Both the position numbers and the translations under genes were made by a program. Under the pieces are notes generated by a model. The model saw only the letters and a program-made list of their open reading frames with translations, searched no databases and had not been told where the DNA came from. 64,000 bases of DNA from Marisa cornuarietis. Its lineage: Eukaryota; Mollusca; Gastropoda; Architaenioglossa; Ampullariidae. This document shows positions 25,633 to 38,590 of the stretch, one piece after another (position 1 is the stretch's first letter; each line of letters starts with the position of its first letter). The stretch spans positions 1,370,501 through 1,434,500 of the forward strand of contig SMMW01000145.1 of assembly GCA_004794655.1 (NCBI GenBank). Direction: 5' to 3'.

Positions 25633-26225
25633 CTGAAAACAACCCCCCCCAAAAAAAGAAAGTTCATTTCGAGAAGCTGAGAAAAAATCGATTTTTTGTC
25701 GACGAGCAGAGCGATGCACTAACAAGACACAAATGATTGACATCAACAAGTTCGTTATTAATTTTATTCTAGATTTTAACAAAAACCAAATGTTACCAGG
25801 CCATATCATCTCAAAACTCTTGCCATCTTAGTTTTTGTAAGCGCTCACCGAATGACCTTCTGTTTAAGCTCAGAAATTTGGTGATCATGTAGTTAGGGCA
25901 ACCAGAAGGACCAGACAAGACTGGTGTGAGCCCTGTGTAGCCCCTAGTAACACGTGAAGCTTCTCATATACATTGTATAACTAACAATTCCATGATATAC
26001 GTGTTTGACACATCCTATCCTCATCCGAGATACCGTGAATGGTTTACAACATCCACTAACCATTTGTGGCACATGGTATCGATATGCATCTTGAGATAAC
26101 TCCGGGTGTCCTTTCTGGACCACCATGTTGATAAACAGACCAACAGCCAACAGCACCGCCTGCTCTCTACATATAGAGATAGGTCATAGGGCAAACTAAG
26201 ATTGTACTGACTCACTGAATGAGGA

Positions 26226-26287
26226 CTGTTTACCTGTGATCTGTTGTTTACCTGTAATCTGTTGTTTAAATTTAATCTGTTGTTCTA
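26226..26287 (+). repeat. Short tandem repeat, 18-19 bp, three copies
   Basis: GTTTACCTGTGATCTGTT, GTTTACCTGTAATCTGTT and a third diverged copy in tandem. Confidence 0.7.
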
Positions 26288-26779
26288 AGGTGTGCCTGTC
26301 CAGTCAGTGCAAGGTATACTTCTATCATCAACGGTTACTTCTGATAGTTTTATTAATAATATATTTTATCTTTTAACAATCAGTCGATCAAATACTACAA
26401 GGTGTAGAAATTCATAAAAAACTCTCTAGTTATCACAGTGTCAGAGATCACTATTTTCATTGTTTTTACTTCCCTTTCCCTGATTGGATACAGCTGGCAA
26501 TACTAGGATATATATATATGTATATAGATATAGTTGTCTTGTCATAAATGATTAACCGGGTGTCTGCACTATTATTGTACCCTTGCATTATTCGGACAGG
26601 TAGATGTGTCTTGTATCTCCTATCTTTTCCCATTAACAATTTTGTGGGTCTCGAGATGCAGTCAGCTTACAACTTCTTGAAAATCTCGTTTATGTTTTGC
26701 AAGTTAGTCCTTACTACATTGTGTGTCTTGTTATTTTTCTTACTGACCTACGATGGGTGATTCATTCCCTTTCATTTCA

Positions 26780-27500
26780 ATTTGAGTATCCTGGTCATGT
26801 TTCTACTTGCTGCTGTCGCTGTGTCATCTACGTGGTGAGCTGATGTTTCTTCATGGACCCAGTTGCTGCTGTTCCTGTCTCAGGCTGTACAGCGATTTGA
26901 TGGAATACTTTCTGGTATATTCTCTGACATTTTCTTCCACTTGCCTGTCAATGCTGCTCACTTGAGTTCTAGTGCATTCGTTTGACTCGATTTACCTTCT
27001 TTGACTTTTTGTGTTTGGTTTCTGCAGTTGCCGTCTGCAATCAATTGCTTTATTCTAGTTGCCGTCTTTCACATATTTTCTTGTTGGCTTCTTTAATAAC
27101 TTCCACCATTTCTTGCTGGTTCCTGTTATTGATTCTATTTTTTTATAACAGTTCAACCCGTTCGTCAGCTTCCTCCTTTTGGAAATCTAGTGCCTTGGAA
27201 CAAGTGTGCAAGTCGATACCGGAGTCTGTCCTGTTAGACTTAACCCGAGTATTTTGCAACACCCTGAACTCAAATGTTATCACGCTGTTGGTTCGACTTG
27301 GTGCTTCTTGTTGCCACATTCAGTATCAGATGGTTATCAAACTCGGCCACATGACGAGTGGACTCATGGTCAGTTGGTGTCGATCTTTTCATCGTGTAGA
27401 CAAATCATCTCCAGAGCTGACCAGCGAACCCGTGGCGGCTGATGCTTTGTGTCAAATAAACAGATTTTACGCAGAATATCTTGTGAAAAATGTTCAGTGA
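26780..27500 (-). pseudogene. Decayed Ig/coiled-coil-like coding relic
   Basis: On the minus strand this stretch reads, across several frames broken by stops, as coding-like peptide. A segment with VITFEFRVLQNTRVKSNRTD is followed by DLHTCSKALDFQ and then a run of E/K/Q-rich heptad-like sequence (KEEADERVELL, QQEMVEVIKEANKK, RQVEENVREYTRKY, RQEQQQ). Stops fall after RVELL and RRQLE, and continuation needs frame changes. An Ig-like end followed by a coiled coil is a known layout for gastropod recognition proteins, and the relic lies between the two exons of Ig-like gene 1 in the same orientation. It may be a dead exon copy. The 172-codon plus-strand frame here is hydrophobic only because it is antisense to Lys/Glu-rich codons. 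Low to moderate confidence. Confidence 0.35.
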
Positions 27501-27653
27501 GGGACAAAAAAACTCCGTCTATAAATTTTAATCGCGAATTGCATGAATTAACTTCCATGGTGTCAAACAGTGTATAGCAGAGCATCCCGCAAGCTCAGAC
27601 CACAATGTCTTCATACCAGGACCAACACGAAGTCTCATTAAAAATAAGTAAAG

Positions 27654-27870
<217 letters not shown>

Positions 27871-28923
27871 AGATTACACAATTACAGACACAGACGTACA
27901 CACAGTGTATATAGTACACATTACATCAGGCACGAAGACAAACCGATGGTAGCCGGTCATCATTAATTGTCTGCAAGGATATGTTGGTCTTATTGTCCTC
28001 ACATATAAAATACGAGAATGTGATGACACCAGGGCACAGTGACATGAAGGGTAGAATTGGACAAGAACAATCTGAATGAACAGAGTGTCCACGGCAAGAA
28101 GATAGACTAGATGAGGCTGACAGTTCTCCTTCATGCCTGCTGTACTCAATAAATACTGTCACACTTTCTACAAGATCGAATGGGATAAGGTGTAAAGAGT
28201 ATAGTGTAATACAACATTTGAGACTCTAGGGAATACACAACAGTAAAAAATAAACTGTGGCACACCCTTAACAATATAAACAAAACCCTGATATTGTACA
28301 GGGAATGAGTTATTATACACAGTACAACTCATAATAATGTGAGCACACACACAGACACACACATCAATAGCAATATATCAAGGTGAATCTCACTCAATGA
28401 AGGAAGCAGATGATATCAGTAATGAAACGATAACAAAGACACAATAACATCGTACAACATAAAGTATTATGACAAGCAATCAATATATAATGCACAAACA
28501 ACTACATTAATGATCGTAAACAACATTTCTAACAGAAAGGAAGGAAAAAGAAATAAACAGTGTGATGTCCATGGATAGCCAGGAAATGCAGCTAGTGGAT
28601 ACAAGACTTGGATAGCTCCAAAACACAACAGATGGATAAGAAGGAACTAGAACATTACTAAATACCCCAACATGGAGGCACAACCGACACCCAGCTTCTA
28701 GACCTGTGTATGGAAACAAAGTATTTTCCTCCCCCTCTCTCTCTCTCTCTGTCCACACTCTGGATTAGAGTCGGGACTCGGAGAGACTTTGTACCACCGG
28801 AATAGTGCTGGCTGTCCACCCGTTTGTTTTTTTCGCCCTTCACAGGCTGGCGAGTCCTGATGACAGACCTCGCTAGACAAACAAACGCTTCAGCAAACGA
28901 GTGGAAAGTAAACTACGAGTTAC

Positions 28924-29014
28924 CTTTGGTGACCTCCGAGGTGGCAGCACTGTAGAAGGCCGCCAGGAGCAAGAAGAGCCGATGGCGACTCCCGGAAATT
29001 TCTCGTTCCGCCAT
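28924..29014 (-). CDS. Signal-peptide exon of Ig-like gene 1
   Basis: The first coding exon starts at an ATG in a strong context (GCC-ATG-G) and encodes 30 codons plus one base. The peptide has a short charged start (MAEREISGSRHR), a hydrophobic core (LFLLLAAFYSAA) and a small-residue region (ATS) before EVTK, which is the plan of a secretory signal peptide. It ends AAAG|GTAACT, a good splice donor in phase 1. The next recognisable minus-strand exon (25285-25632) starts in the matching phase, giving VTK-G-GMTV across the junction. The protein should enter the secretory pathway and be secreted or, with an unseen downstream exon, membrane-bound. A larger minus-strand frame over the same DNA continues upstream as an E/K/R-rich string antisense to a CT-rich tract; that part is probably not coding. 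No TATA box is evident just upstream. Confidence 0.7.
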
Positions 29015-30047
29015 GGCAGCAGCCGCCGGTTAGTCTGTCGCCATTCGACAAATAAATTGATCATTTGGTCCTCACACTCTCTGATCCCGCGCACCGCCCG
29101 GGAAGCGAGTGAAACAGTTTTAACTGCCGAGTTGTCTCTCTTGGCAAGTGTCAGCTTTGACAAAGCAGCAGGTGGCGGCTTCCCCGTCGATTGATTTCTT
29201 CCTTTCTCTCTCTCTCTCTCTTTCTTTCTCCATCTTTCTTCTCTATTCTCTTTATCCTCACTATTTTTATCTTCACAAGCGGGATTTTTTTTCTTCGCTC
29301 TGGCTCTCATCTCTCCACTTATTTCTTCTTTCTCTTCCTTTCTGTCTTTCTCTAATACTGCCATTTTTCTTGTTATCTCTCGCTCTTTTTAACTTTCTCG
29401 TCTCTGAGATATATTTAATGTTAGCTGTGTGAGTCACTGTGATTTAGGAGAGATGTGTGCACTAGAACAAAAGATAAATATCGGTTTCTCACAGATTTTC
29501 ACCTTTCATTCCAGTCACACATTTTTTTTTTGGGGGGGGGAACAGCATCAGTGAAAACAAATAATTAATAAAATTTATTTAGTTTTCGAAATATTTAAAT
29601 AATTTTTTCTCATTTGTCTGTAGCAAGTGTGTGTGTGTGTGAGAGAGAGAGAAACAAATGGAAAAGGAGGAGGACATGCGGTCTTGCAATCAAGACCAGT
29701 GATTACAGTGAAGTGTATCAGCTCTCATGTCGGTAACTCAGTTGAAGAAAAACCTCAAGTTCGCTTCCTCTGCTTCCTTTGCCTTCTGCTCCCTTCTTCT
29801 CCGACCTCAGTCTTTGATTTATAAAATCGAATCATGTCGGACACACCAGGCTGAGATATTTTGAAATCTTTTAAAACTCCATGGTTTGCAGAAATTTTGC
29901 CTCTACACAATTAACTCTACAGCATTTCTCGCTATTAACCAAAAATGTTTTGTCATTAAAATTTTATTCAAACTGTTTACGCAAACTAATCATTAAGTAC
30001 AACTAATTAACTAATTAACTACAAACTACTACCAAACTCTGATATCT

Positions 30048-30580
30048 GTGACTACCGAGGCCTAAAACATGTGATTGCCCAAACCCTGGTTATACGACTA
30101 CTGAATACTGCTACAAGTGACTACCAAACCCTGCTACATGTGACTACTGAGACATGGTACATATGACTACCAAACGTGGTACATGTGACTATTAAATACT
30201 GCTACATGTGACTACCAAACCCTGCTACATGTGACTACTGAGACATGGTACATAGGACTACCAAACGTGGTACATGTGACTATTAAATACTGCTACATGT
30301 GACTACGAAATGCTGCAACATGTGACTGCAAACCCTGGTACATGCGACTACTAAATTCTGCTACGTGTGACTGCTAAATGCTGCGACATGTGACTACTAA
30401 ATGCTGCTACATGCAACTACTAAATAGTGCTACATGTGACTACTAAATACTGCTACTTATGACTGCAAACCCTGGAACATGCGACTACTAAATGCTGCTA
30501 CACGCGACTACTAAATAGTGACACATGTGACTACCAGACCGTGCTAAACATTACTGGCAGCCCTGCTACATGTGGTGTGA
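30048..30580 (+). repeat. 23-bp minisatellite (CTACATGTGACTAC core)
   Basis: More than 20 variant copies of a unit containing GCTACATGTGACTACTAAA. A longer duplication with a 91-base period is visible: ACCAAACCCTG recurs at 30123 and 30214. Confidence 0.8.
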
Positions 30581-31379
30581 AGGGTTGGTGTTACTATCAC
30601 AAAGTAAGGCACACAGCTGTGGTCACGTGACATCGTGTCGTCAAGTACAGAGGAGCTGGTAATGGTGATGATTTATCATTTTACAAGAAGCTGATTTCTT
30701 CCTGCAGAAAAATTTGCTGCTTTGAGGCTGTATGTGGAGTTGTTGTCATGACGACAGATAACACATCTCACGACCTACCATTTACTTATTCTAAATGAAC
30801 TAATCAATAAATTATCTCATTACTCAATAACATGATTACTATGTTTTATTTTGACACTTAATTATTATGCAAAACATGAAATACGAATACACGGTTATAG
30901 AACAAAAATTTCTTTTCTAATTTGTTCTTTTTTGGAAACAGAAGAAACCAGAGAATAGTAAGCAATGAAATCGTTTAAAAATAATAACAACTGAGAAGGA
31001 AAAAAAAATTTTAAAGTTAAACTGGATTGTTAAGAATGGTATTACAGTTAGTTAAGAGTGGGGTTCATTAGCCGCATGAAAATGTCCCCTTGTCGAAAAA
31101 AGAAAGTGATAAAAAACAAAAAAAACTAATAAAGCAGCCTGCTTCCTTCTCTCTCTCTCTCAAGCAGCACTTGACTGAAGCGAGCGCGTGAGCCGGGGTG
31201 CACTTGACACATGAACACCTCGCACACGTTGTTCCGACTTGGAAATAATGACGTGGCACTTTACATTACATACGGCTAAAAATAGAAGTTAAACACGCTG
31301 CCTGCAACTGTCCGTCCCTCCGTCACTGGAAATCCTGTCTTCCCCTCGCGACACTCCACTCAAACACTTACACAGTCGC

Positions 31380-31683
31380 ACAAAACACTTACATGCTCAC
31401 ACACTTACACACACACACACACTTACACACACAAACGCACACACACACACACACAAACGCACACACACACAAGACTTAAACACTCACAAACACATACACA
31501 GTCGCACAAAACACTTACATGCTCACACACACACACACACACACACACTCACTGACTCTCTCTTACACACTCACACAATTATTTACACACACACACACAA
31601 ACGCACACACACACACACACAAACGCACACACACGACTTAAACACTCACAAACACATACACAGTCGCACAAAACACTTAGATG

Positions 31684-31716
<33 letters not shown>

Positions 31717-31833
31717 TCTCTCTTACACACTCACACAAACATTTACACACTCACACGCAAACACACACAAACACTTACACACTCACACAGCCAAGACTTA
31801 CACACTCTCAAACACTTACACACACACTAACAG

Positions 31834-31868
<35 letters not shown>

Positions 31869-32460
31869 CATGCACATACATACACAAATTAAACGAACAA
31901 AAACACACCAACAAAGACATTATCACACACATACACACACCTATCATTCACACACGTATATAGAGTAAAGCACACCTACACACCCACAAACACATATTTA
32001 CATATACACAATTTACATACCCAATTTACACAAGGAGAAACACATATACATCTAAACTCAAATAAACAAACACAAACACTTACACATAAAGATGCACACA
32101 CATATACATACAAACACACATGCTAATACACACACACAAACAAACACACACACACACACACTTATAAACACATAATCGCGTACATAAACACATACAAACA
32201 CACACACTTCTACTCATACTCGAACGTACATACGTGAATATACAAACACGCACATACGCACTCTCACACACAAACGCATATACTGATACGCACCCACTTA
32301 CAGAAGCACATTCAGAAATACACGTGCGATTAAATAGAAACACAAACGCAAACATACAATCACACACACACAGCATATACAAACACACCACCCACACATT
32401 CGCTCAAACACACACAAATACACGGACACACATACACGCATAAACACAAACACACACTCC
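31380..32460 (+). repeat. 1.1-kb CA-rich compound repeat block
   Basis: Mixed ACACTTACAC, (CA)n and CAAACGCACA motifs. A longer duplication is visible: a block with ACACAGTCGCACAAAACACT recurs at about 31370, 31497 and 31657. No gene is seen within it. Confidence 0.85.
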
Positions 32461-33776
32461 AACCAGTTTGGATGCTGACAGTGATTTAAAATTTGTGGAT
32501 GGCCACAGCCCACCCTGTACTGTCCCCGGGTGTCTTTTCCTGCCATGTTGGCAGCTTCTCTCGTGGAGCTGCTTTCTGTGGGACACAACTCTGTAGACAT
32601 CAGAAACCCCGTGTACAGGAGCCTGCTGGGTGCTCTCCCATGTTTCTAACTTGTTTCCCTTTACCAGCGAATTTCAGGTGTAATTAAACTGCCACAATTT
32701 TTATTTCTCTCTTTTTTTCTCTAAGCTCGCTCAGACAGAATCTGATTTCCTTTGCGCTGTTTTTTTCACCTACACGTAGATGAGGTCACACACTGTTAAA
32801 CATGGCGCTAACTCCTGGCTCTCAAGTCACAAAGTCACAGGCCTTGGAAAAGAGGAAAGAAAAAGGGATAAACGCAAAGCGAGAATGATTGACTGAATGA
32901 AGAAAATTAGGTGAGACCATAGGTACGTCTGCACTGTACAGCTAACGTTGTGCGCGTGTGCGTGTGTGTGGGTGTGTGCGTGTGTGTGTGCACGAAGTTA
33001 ACCTGTATGCAGGCTATAACCCACTTTTACCAACTTAATTGGAGTTGAAAGCTGAACAATACCATCCCACCCTTGGAAGGAAGAAGAAGATGGCGTGGAG
33101 ATGATGAGTACTCACCTACACAAGCAGGCAGCAGGGACTGTCACCCTTCTCTTCGCTCTACTCCCGACATTTCACAAAATCACGAGCTTTCTGCTGCTGC
33201 TTCTGACATTTTCGTGGTTCTAAATGGACGGGAGAGCAAACTGGATTTGGAAATTCTTGATACTGGTGAAATCCCTAAAAACACCTGTGCAGGAGTAGAC
33301 CACTATCTGTCGTCAGATCATGTGACCCGATAAGTATGTCACCAAAATGCACGATGAATTGGAAAGAGAGTTATTGCTCTGTTGTCATTATATGTGTATA
33401 CATATACAGGGTGCACCCTCTTAGCCCAGGATAAAAATATTTCTATGTTCAAAAACATGGGCTTAACATTTACGATTGTGAAGACGATAGTGAAAGTGCA
33501 CAGCCGTGACCGTGGAGCACGAGCCATGATAGTAAGCGTATTGCTGCTCATTGTGTTCTGCCAGTAGAGACACAATCGTGGTCCATCGTGCAAAGAGAGA
33601 ATCACGATCGTGGAGCACAGCCACCATAGTTAGTTATCTGCCGGGTAACCAGTAAACTGGCTCTACGGGCTCAGAGGGTTAAACCACCAACTCAGTTATG
33701 TTTAGGACACTAGTTCTTTATTTTATTTCCTTCTTTGAACAAAGAAAAGAGAGACGCTACATGACATTCTAGAAAC

Positions 33777-34025
33777 ATGTAATGAATTAATGTATTTACT
33801 TCAAGCTAATCAATTGACTCTACACTTATTTACACTGAGGTAATCTATTTACTCTAAACTTAATCTACTTACTGTAAGCTAATCAATTTACACTGAGCTA
33901 ATCTATTTACTTTTTGAGCTAATCTATTTACAGTAAGTTAATCAAATTACACTAAGCTAATCTATTTACTCTAAGCTAATCAAATTACACTAAGCTAATC
34001 TATTTACTTTCAGCTAATCTATGTA
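33777..34025 (+). repeat. About 20-bp tandem array (CTAATCTATTTACT core)
   Basis: Alternating AGCTAATCTATTTACT and AGCTAATCAAATTACACT units, so the higher-order period is near 40 bp. Confidence 0.75.
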
Positions 34026-34104
34026 CTATTGCAAAAGACAAGTAGAAGGCGATGCTGTGGGGCGGACAGTGGGTGAAGAACTCGTCCTATCAAGTTGTAG
34101 AATC

Positions 34105-34720
34105 TTGTTTCTCGAACACACTAACACGCTATCAATATCACACTAATACACTAACGTACTAACACACCGTCACACTAACGCACTAACAGGCTATCACTAT
34201 CACACTAATACACTAACACACTAACACACCGCCAAACTAACACACTAACACGCTATCACTACCACACTAATACACTAACACACTAACACACCGTCACACT
34301 AACGCACTAACACGCTATCACTATTACACTAATACACTAACACACTAACACACCGCCACACTAACGCACTAACAGGCTATCACTATTCCACTAATACACT
34401 AACACACTAACACACCGCCAAACTAACACTAACACGCTATCACTATCACACTAATACACTAATACACTAACACACCGTCACACTAACGCACTAACAGGCT
34501 ATCACCATTACACTAACACACTAACACGCTATTACGCTATCAAACCAACACACTTTCACACTAACACACTAACGCACGATCACACTATCACACTAAAACA
34601 ACAGCATATCATTATACCATCACACTATCACACTATTACGGCAACACACTATAATACTAACACTTTACTACACTATCACACTAACACACTTACATACCAT
34701 CACACTAACATACTGACATA
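34105..34720 (+). repeat. 62-bp higher-order array of CACTAA motifs
   Basis: CTATCAY starts recur at 34129, 34191, 34253, 34315, 34377, 34437 and 34499, spaced 62, 62, 62, 62, 60 and 62. Within a unit an 8-10 base motif (CACTAACA/CACTAATA) repeats. The right part decays into irregular CACACTATCA repeats. Confidence 0.85.
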
Positions 34721-35265
34721 CAAGGTTGATAACTAATTGATTTCTCGCACTGCACGTAGCGTCTCCCCACCACCACCACCACCACCACTCAACCACCACC
34801 GACCACGACGACCTCATGGAGCTAACACGTGACGAACACGACAGCGACAACAACCCTTGTGTACTGGAGCACAAAGATGTCTTCTCGTGTTAACTTTATT
34901 GGAAATGAAAATTGTTTTTGTTTTCTTTTGACACACCACACTTTGAGTAGACAGAAAGAGGACTAGTGCCACATGCTGTCGTCCCAATATACAATAATAA
35001 CATGGCAGAGTTTATGGCAAGCTGTACTGCTGTCCTATAACATATTTATTTATGTCTTTTTTGTCACACACACACAAACACGCACGCACGCACACACACA
35101 TACAAACATGCGTATAAAAGTGTCAATTTTCCTCTTTCTTTGTCCAGTCCAGTTGCGTGGTTGTTATTTATCATAGCTTCTATGTTGTATAAGATCCTGT
35201 TAATAACAGAGGGTGCGCGGGTACTGATGAGGGTTAACTTGCACATGGTAACCTTTCACATCTCT

Positions 35266-35405
35266 ATGTCGGCGGCCCGGTGTCGCGATGGTAAGCGCCT
35301 GTCGTCAATGCCGTGAAGGTTGGCTGTCCGGGGTTCAACTCTCGGGCACGCTGTTTCTCTCCTTGTAGCATTAGTTGCTGGCTCGGCGTAAAACACCATC
35401 CCCCC
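35266..35405 (+). mobile_element. tRNA-derived SINE-like element, second copy type
   Basis: An A-box-like CGCGATGGTAAGCGCCTG is followed by a B-box-like GGGGTTCAACTCTCG, then CACGCTGTTTCTCTCC, a GTTGCTGGCTCGGCG stretch and AAAACACC before a C run. The layout parallels the copy near 18.7 kb, including the TTTCTCT and GCTGG blocks after the head, so both may belong to one SINE superfamily. Confidence 0.55.
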
Positions 35406-36452
35406 CCCGCCTCTTCTTTGTATTTCATGGTCACTATCGGTGACTGCTAGTCCTCGCTATCAGTAAAACATGTCTACTCGCTTCATTAACTGAAGTCTCT
35501 TTAGTTATACCTTGGTGACAACCCTTGGCAACAAAGAGCCTAAAGCTGCTTGTTTGCTTATTCTTTGTTCTCATTATTAATTATAGTTTTTAAATAAATT
35601 TACTTACTTATTATTTCGTACTCCTGGGAGTATAGTTGTCAAGCTTCACAAATTTCAAATGAAGACTATTTTGTTAGTTTTGATTGGATAATTCACACCT
35701 TTTGCTACAGACTCATCCCGGTTACCTTCCACCTCTTCGCTTGCAATATTTCAGCAAAAAAACCTCAAATACATCACTTAGCCATATTGCTTCTTGCTTT
35801 CATCTCTCTCCCTCCTCTTTCTTTCTTGCATCAGATTGATCCTCATGATCCTCCCGATCCCAACATGACTTCAGGTCCGGACGCCACAGAGACATCTTGG
35901 TCTACAATTCACAATCCCCGATACACAGTCTGCAGACGACATCTTCCCTGTGTCATCGATCTCATCATCTATGGCCTTTTTCAGTCAGGGACTGTGGTTT
36001 GGAATAAAAAGAGGCTGGACTGGTGTAGGAGCATGCTATAAATAGGCCTACAAAGTCCTGCAACTGTGTTGCTAATGTTCTCAATGGCTTCATTGCTACG
36101 ACGACTAATGAGAGAAGGTCTCTCTGGCTTCTTGCTGAGTGAAGACTGTACTGTCTGAATGCACACCGTCTAAATTGCCTCTCCGCCAGAACATCTGAAT
36201 TCGTCACCATCTCCTCTTTGTCTGTCTTTCTTTTTTTCCTAAATGTATGTTCGTACAATCATGAACGTGAACATTGCTTCATCACCAACCTGTTTAGACA
36301 CATACGAAGTCTCCATTTCCAATCATAAAAACTACTTTGTGCTGAATTTGGAACAAATCTTTCTCACTTAAAATCACCACAAATATAAAATATCAGATGT
36401 AGCTGTCTGCGAAACGAAAACAAAAGCCGATGAAAAACGGTCAGTTCTCTTG

Positions 36453-36528
36453 AGTCAGTCAGTCAGTCAGTCAGTCAGTCAGTCAGTCAGTCAGTCAGTC
36501 AGTCAGTCAGTCAGTCAGTCAGTCAGTC
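36453..36528 (+). repeat. (CAGT)n microsatellite
   Basis: 19 perfect copies; a short tract of the same motif occurs at 23868-23893. Confidence 0.95.
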
Positions 36529-38425
36529 GTCATCCATGTGCATCGTAGAAATCAAGAGACCGTGAGACACAGCCTGGGCACGTCCTGTCTTATGGACACT
36601 CGTCCAGCGCTCGGCTTCATGAAATAAGCTCAATTTGCCGCTAGTTCATTAAACAAGCTCAATTTGCCGCTAGACCACTACTGAACATGCTACTTATTAT
36701 CTTCTTCATCCGTCTCCAATCTGACTGCAAGATTGTCAAGGCATGGGGGGGGGGGACTGTACACGTGCGAAAGTAGGTCTTTTGGCAAGCTTCATGTCGA
36801 GTGGCCAGTTAATTGAACACCTAGACCGGGGTACACAAAAAAAATAATGATAATAATGATGACAATTGGAATCGACTCTCTTCTAAAACCAAGTCGATCT
36901 ATGTACATCCATGACCACGTGCAACTACAGTGAGTGTGTTTTTTTCCTCTTTTACGTCATTCATGAGATATAACCCTAATCTAGTTTACTCGCCCTTCAG
37001 AGTGTGTGTGTGTGAGAGAGAGAGAGACAGGCGCGCACGAGCGAATGTGCACGTATTAGTGAATTACAAAAAAAGCAAACTATCAAGTAACATCAGAAAG
37101 AAAATAAAGGTGGTCAGCCCTCAAGAGTTGCTACAGTTGTTGGTGTACTGTGATCATGAGGTTTGAGGCAGTGGTTAGGTCTATGGTGTAGCTGTCGTCG
37201 ATTACGGTGACAACGCTTTGCCACGCTTCAGTACCACCCTCCTCCCTGATTACCAAATTTACTTCAAGCAGCCGGCGCGTGTTGCCTTGGAAACCTAACA
37301 AACTACTGACTACTCCTTTCTTCTGGCCCGATCTTTAGTACGGCAGACCGTTAGTGTCACAACTGTCTTTATCTTCTGTGACTTTCCAGTTTTTGAAACA
37401 TACATGTGCAATGTCTCTCTTTCTCTCTCACTCTCTCTCTCTCACACACACAAACTCACACTCACTCACACTCACTCTCTCTCTCACTCACACACACTCA
37501 CACGTACGCGCGCGCGTAGGAGGGGTTTTGTGACGTAGTAAGCCTTTTTACTGAAGGTCTTTTCTTCGCTCATTGATTGCTCTTTAGCTGAAGCAGTCTA
37601 CTTTCACAGGGCTAACTAAACACTGGCCTGACTATCGGTTAGTCGCAGCTCCGAAGTGCCAGTCAGTCCGTTCTTCTTTGTTGCTCCGGGGAAGAGGAGG
37701 GAAGTTTGCAACGAGAACTTTCCACTTTAATTCTGGGTCTTACTTGCCCAGTTGTCTGCCTTAATAAATTCTGAAGATGAGTTTTTTTTTTATTTTATCT
37801 ACTGTTCACCCGCATTTTTAGCTAACATTGCAACCCACATAAGACTTGTTTTTTCCCGCGTGTTCCCTACAACGCGTCATTGAGGTGAGACTGGGATGGC
37901 TTCTCTGTCTCACCTGGTGTGCTCTTTGTCCCTCAGCTGCCTTAAATTCTTGAACCTAGTGTCTCAGTCACTCAAAGTATTACAGATTATTTCATTCATC
38001 TCAAACAAGTATGCACATTTTAACATAAATAAATTTACATCATTTACACATAAGTAACAACTCTACTTGCGGTACCAAACACCCGTATGAACTTAATCAC
38101 ATGCGCCCGGCACTTGGCAGCACCGGGTGGACTTGACGTCACCAAGTGCGATCATCTAGAATAAGGGGAAATGGATGGGGGGGTATGTAACATGAGCCGC
38201 CAGGCAGCGGGACCAAAGCATGTTGCTGTAAATGGACGCTTGTCCAGTACTCGGGGTGGTACGAGTTGGTCAACGCAAACATGTAGCTGGGTTGGGGTGG
38301 GAGAGGGGGGGGGCGGGTATGCCACTTTGCCAAGGACCCGTCACCTTGCAGCGACTGAAGGTTTCACCACTTTACCCGGGGTCCGTATTTTCGTCCGGGG
38401 GTCAGTGTTCGCTCCTCTTAACCTC

Positions 38426-38535
38426 AAACTGCCGGTTAGCTGGGCGGCCGCCAAGCCAGCAAGTTGCCTGCAATGGGTCGTTTTCAGTCATGTGATACAC
38501 ACGTTAGCAACGAGGCACTGTCCGCCATATTGATG
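38426..38535 (+). repeat. Left terminal inverted repeat of the transposon
   Basis: Starts AAACTGCCGGTTAGCTG; the inner block is CAATGGGTCGTTTTCA at 38471-38486, followed by CCGCCATATTGATG. All have inverted counterparts at the right end. Confidence 0.6.
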
Positions 38536-38590
38536 CCCTAGCGGTCGGTGTTCGCGGTGTGTTTTCAGCGACTCTCAACGGTTTGTTGCC

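Larger units (their letters stand above)
29015..38425. other. Long gene-free stretch rich in tandem repeats
   Basis: Beyond the arrays listed separately I see CT-rich sequence (29.2-29.4 kb), AT-rich DNA, the SINE-like copy at 35.27 kb, a CT/CA tract at 37.41-37.51 kb and short uncharacterised frames (for example 33073-33333 and 35965-36258) without known motifs. Confidence 0.5.

Noticed and set aside
25314..25636. Plus-strand open frames opposite the gene 1 Ig-like exon
   Set aside because: Shadows of the minus-strand exon, which has splice sites, phase match and a paralogue.
26982..27500. 172-codon plus-strand open frame with many hydrophobic residues
   Set aside because: It is antisense to Lys/Glu/Gln-rich coding-like sequence, which produces false hydrophobic frames, and it has no domain.
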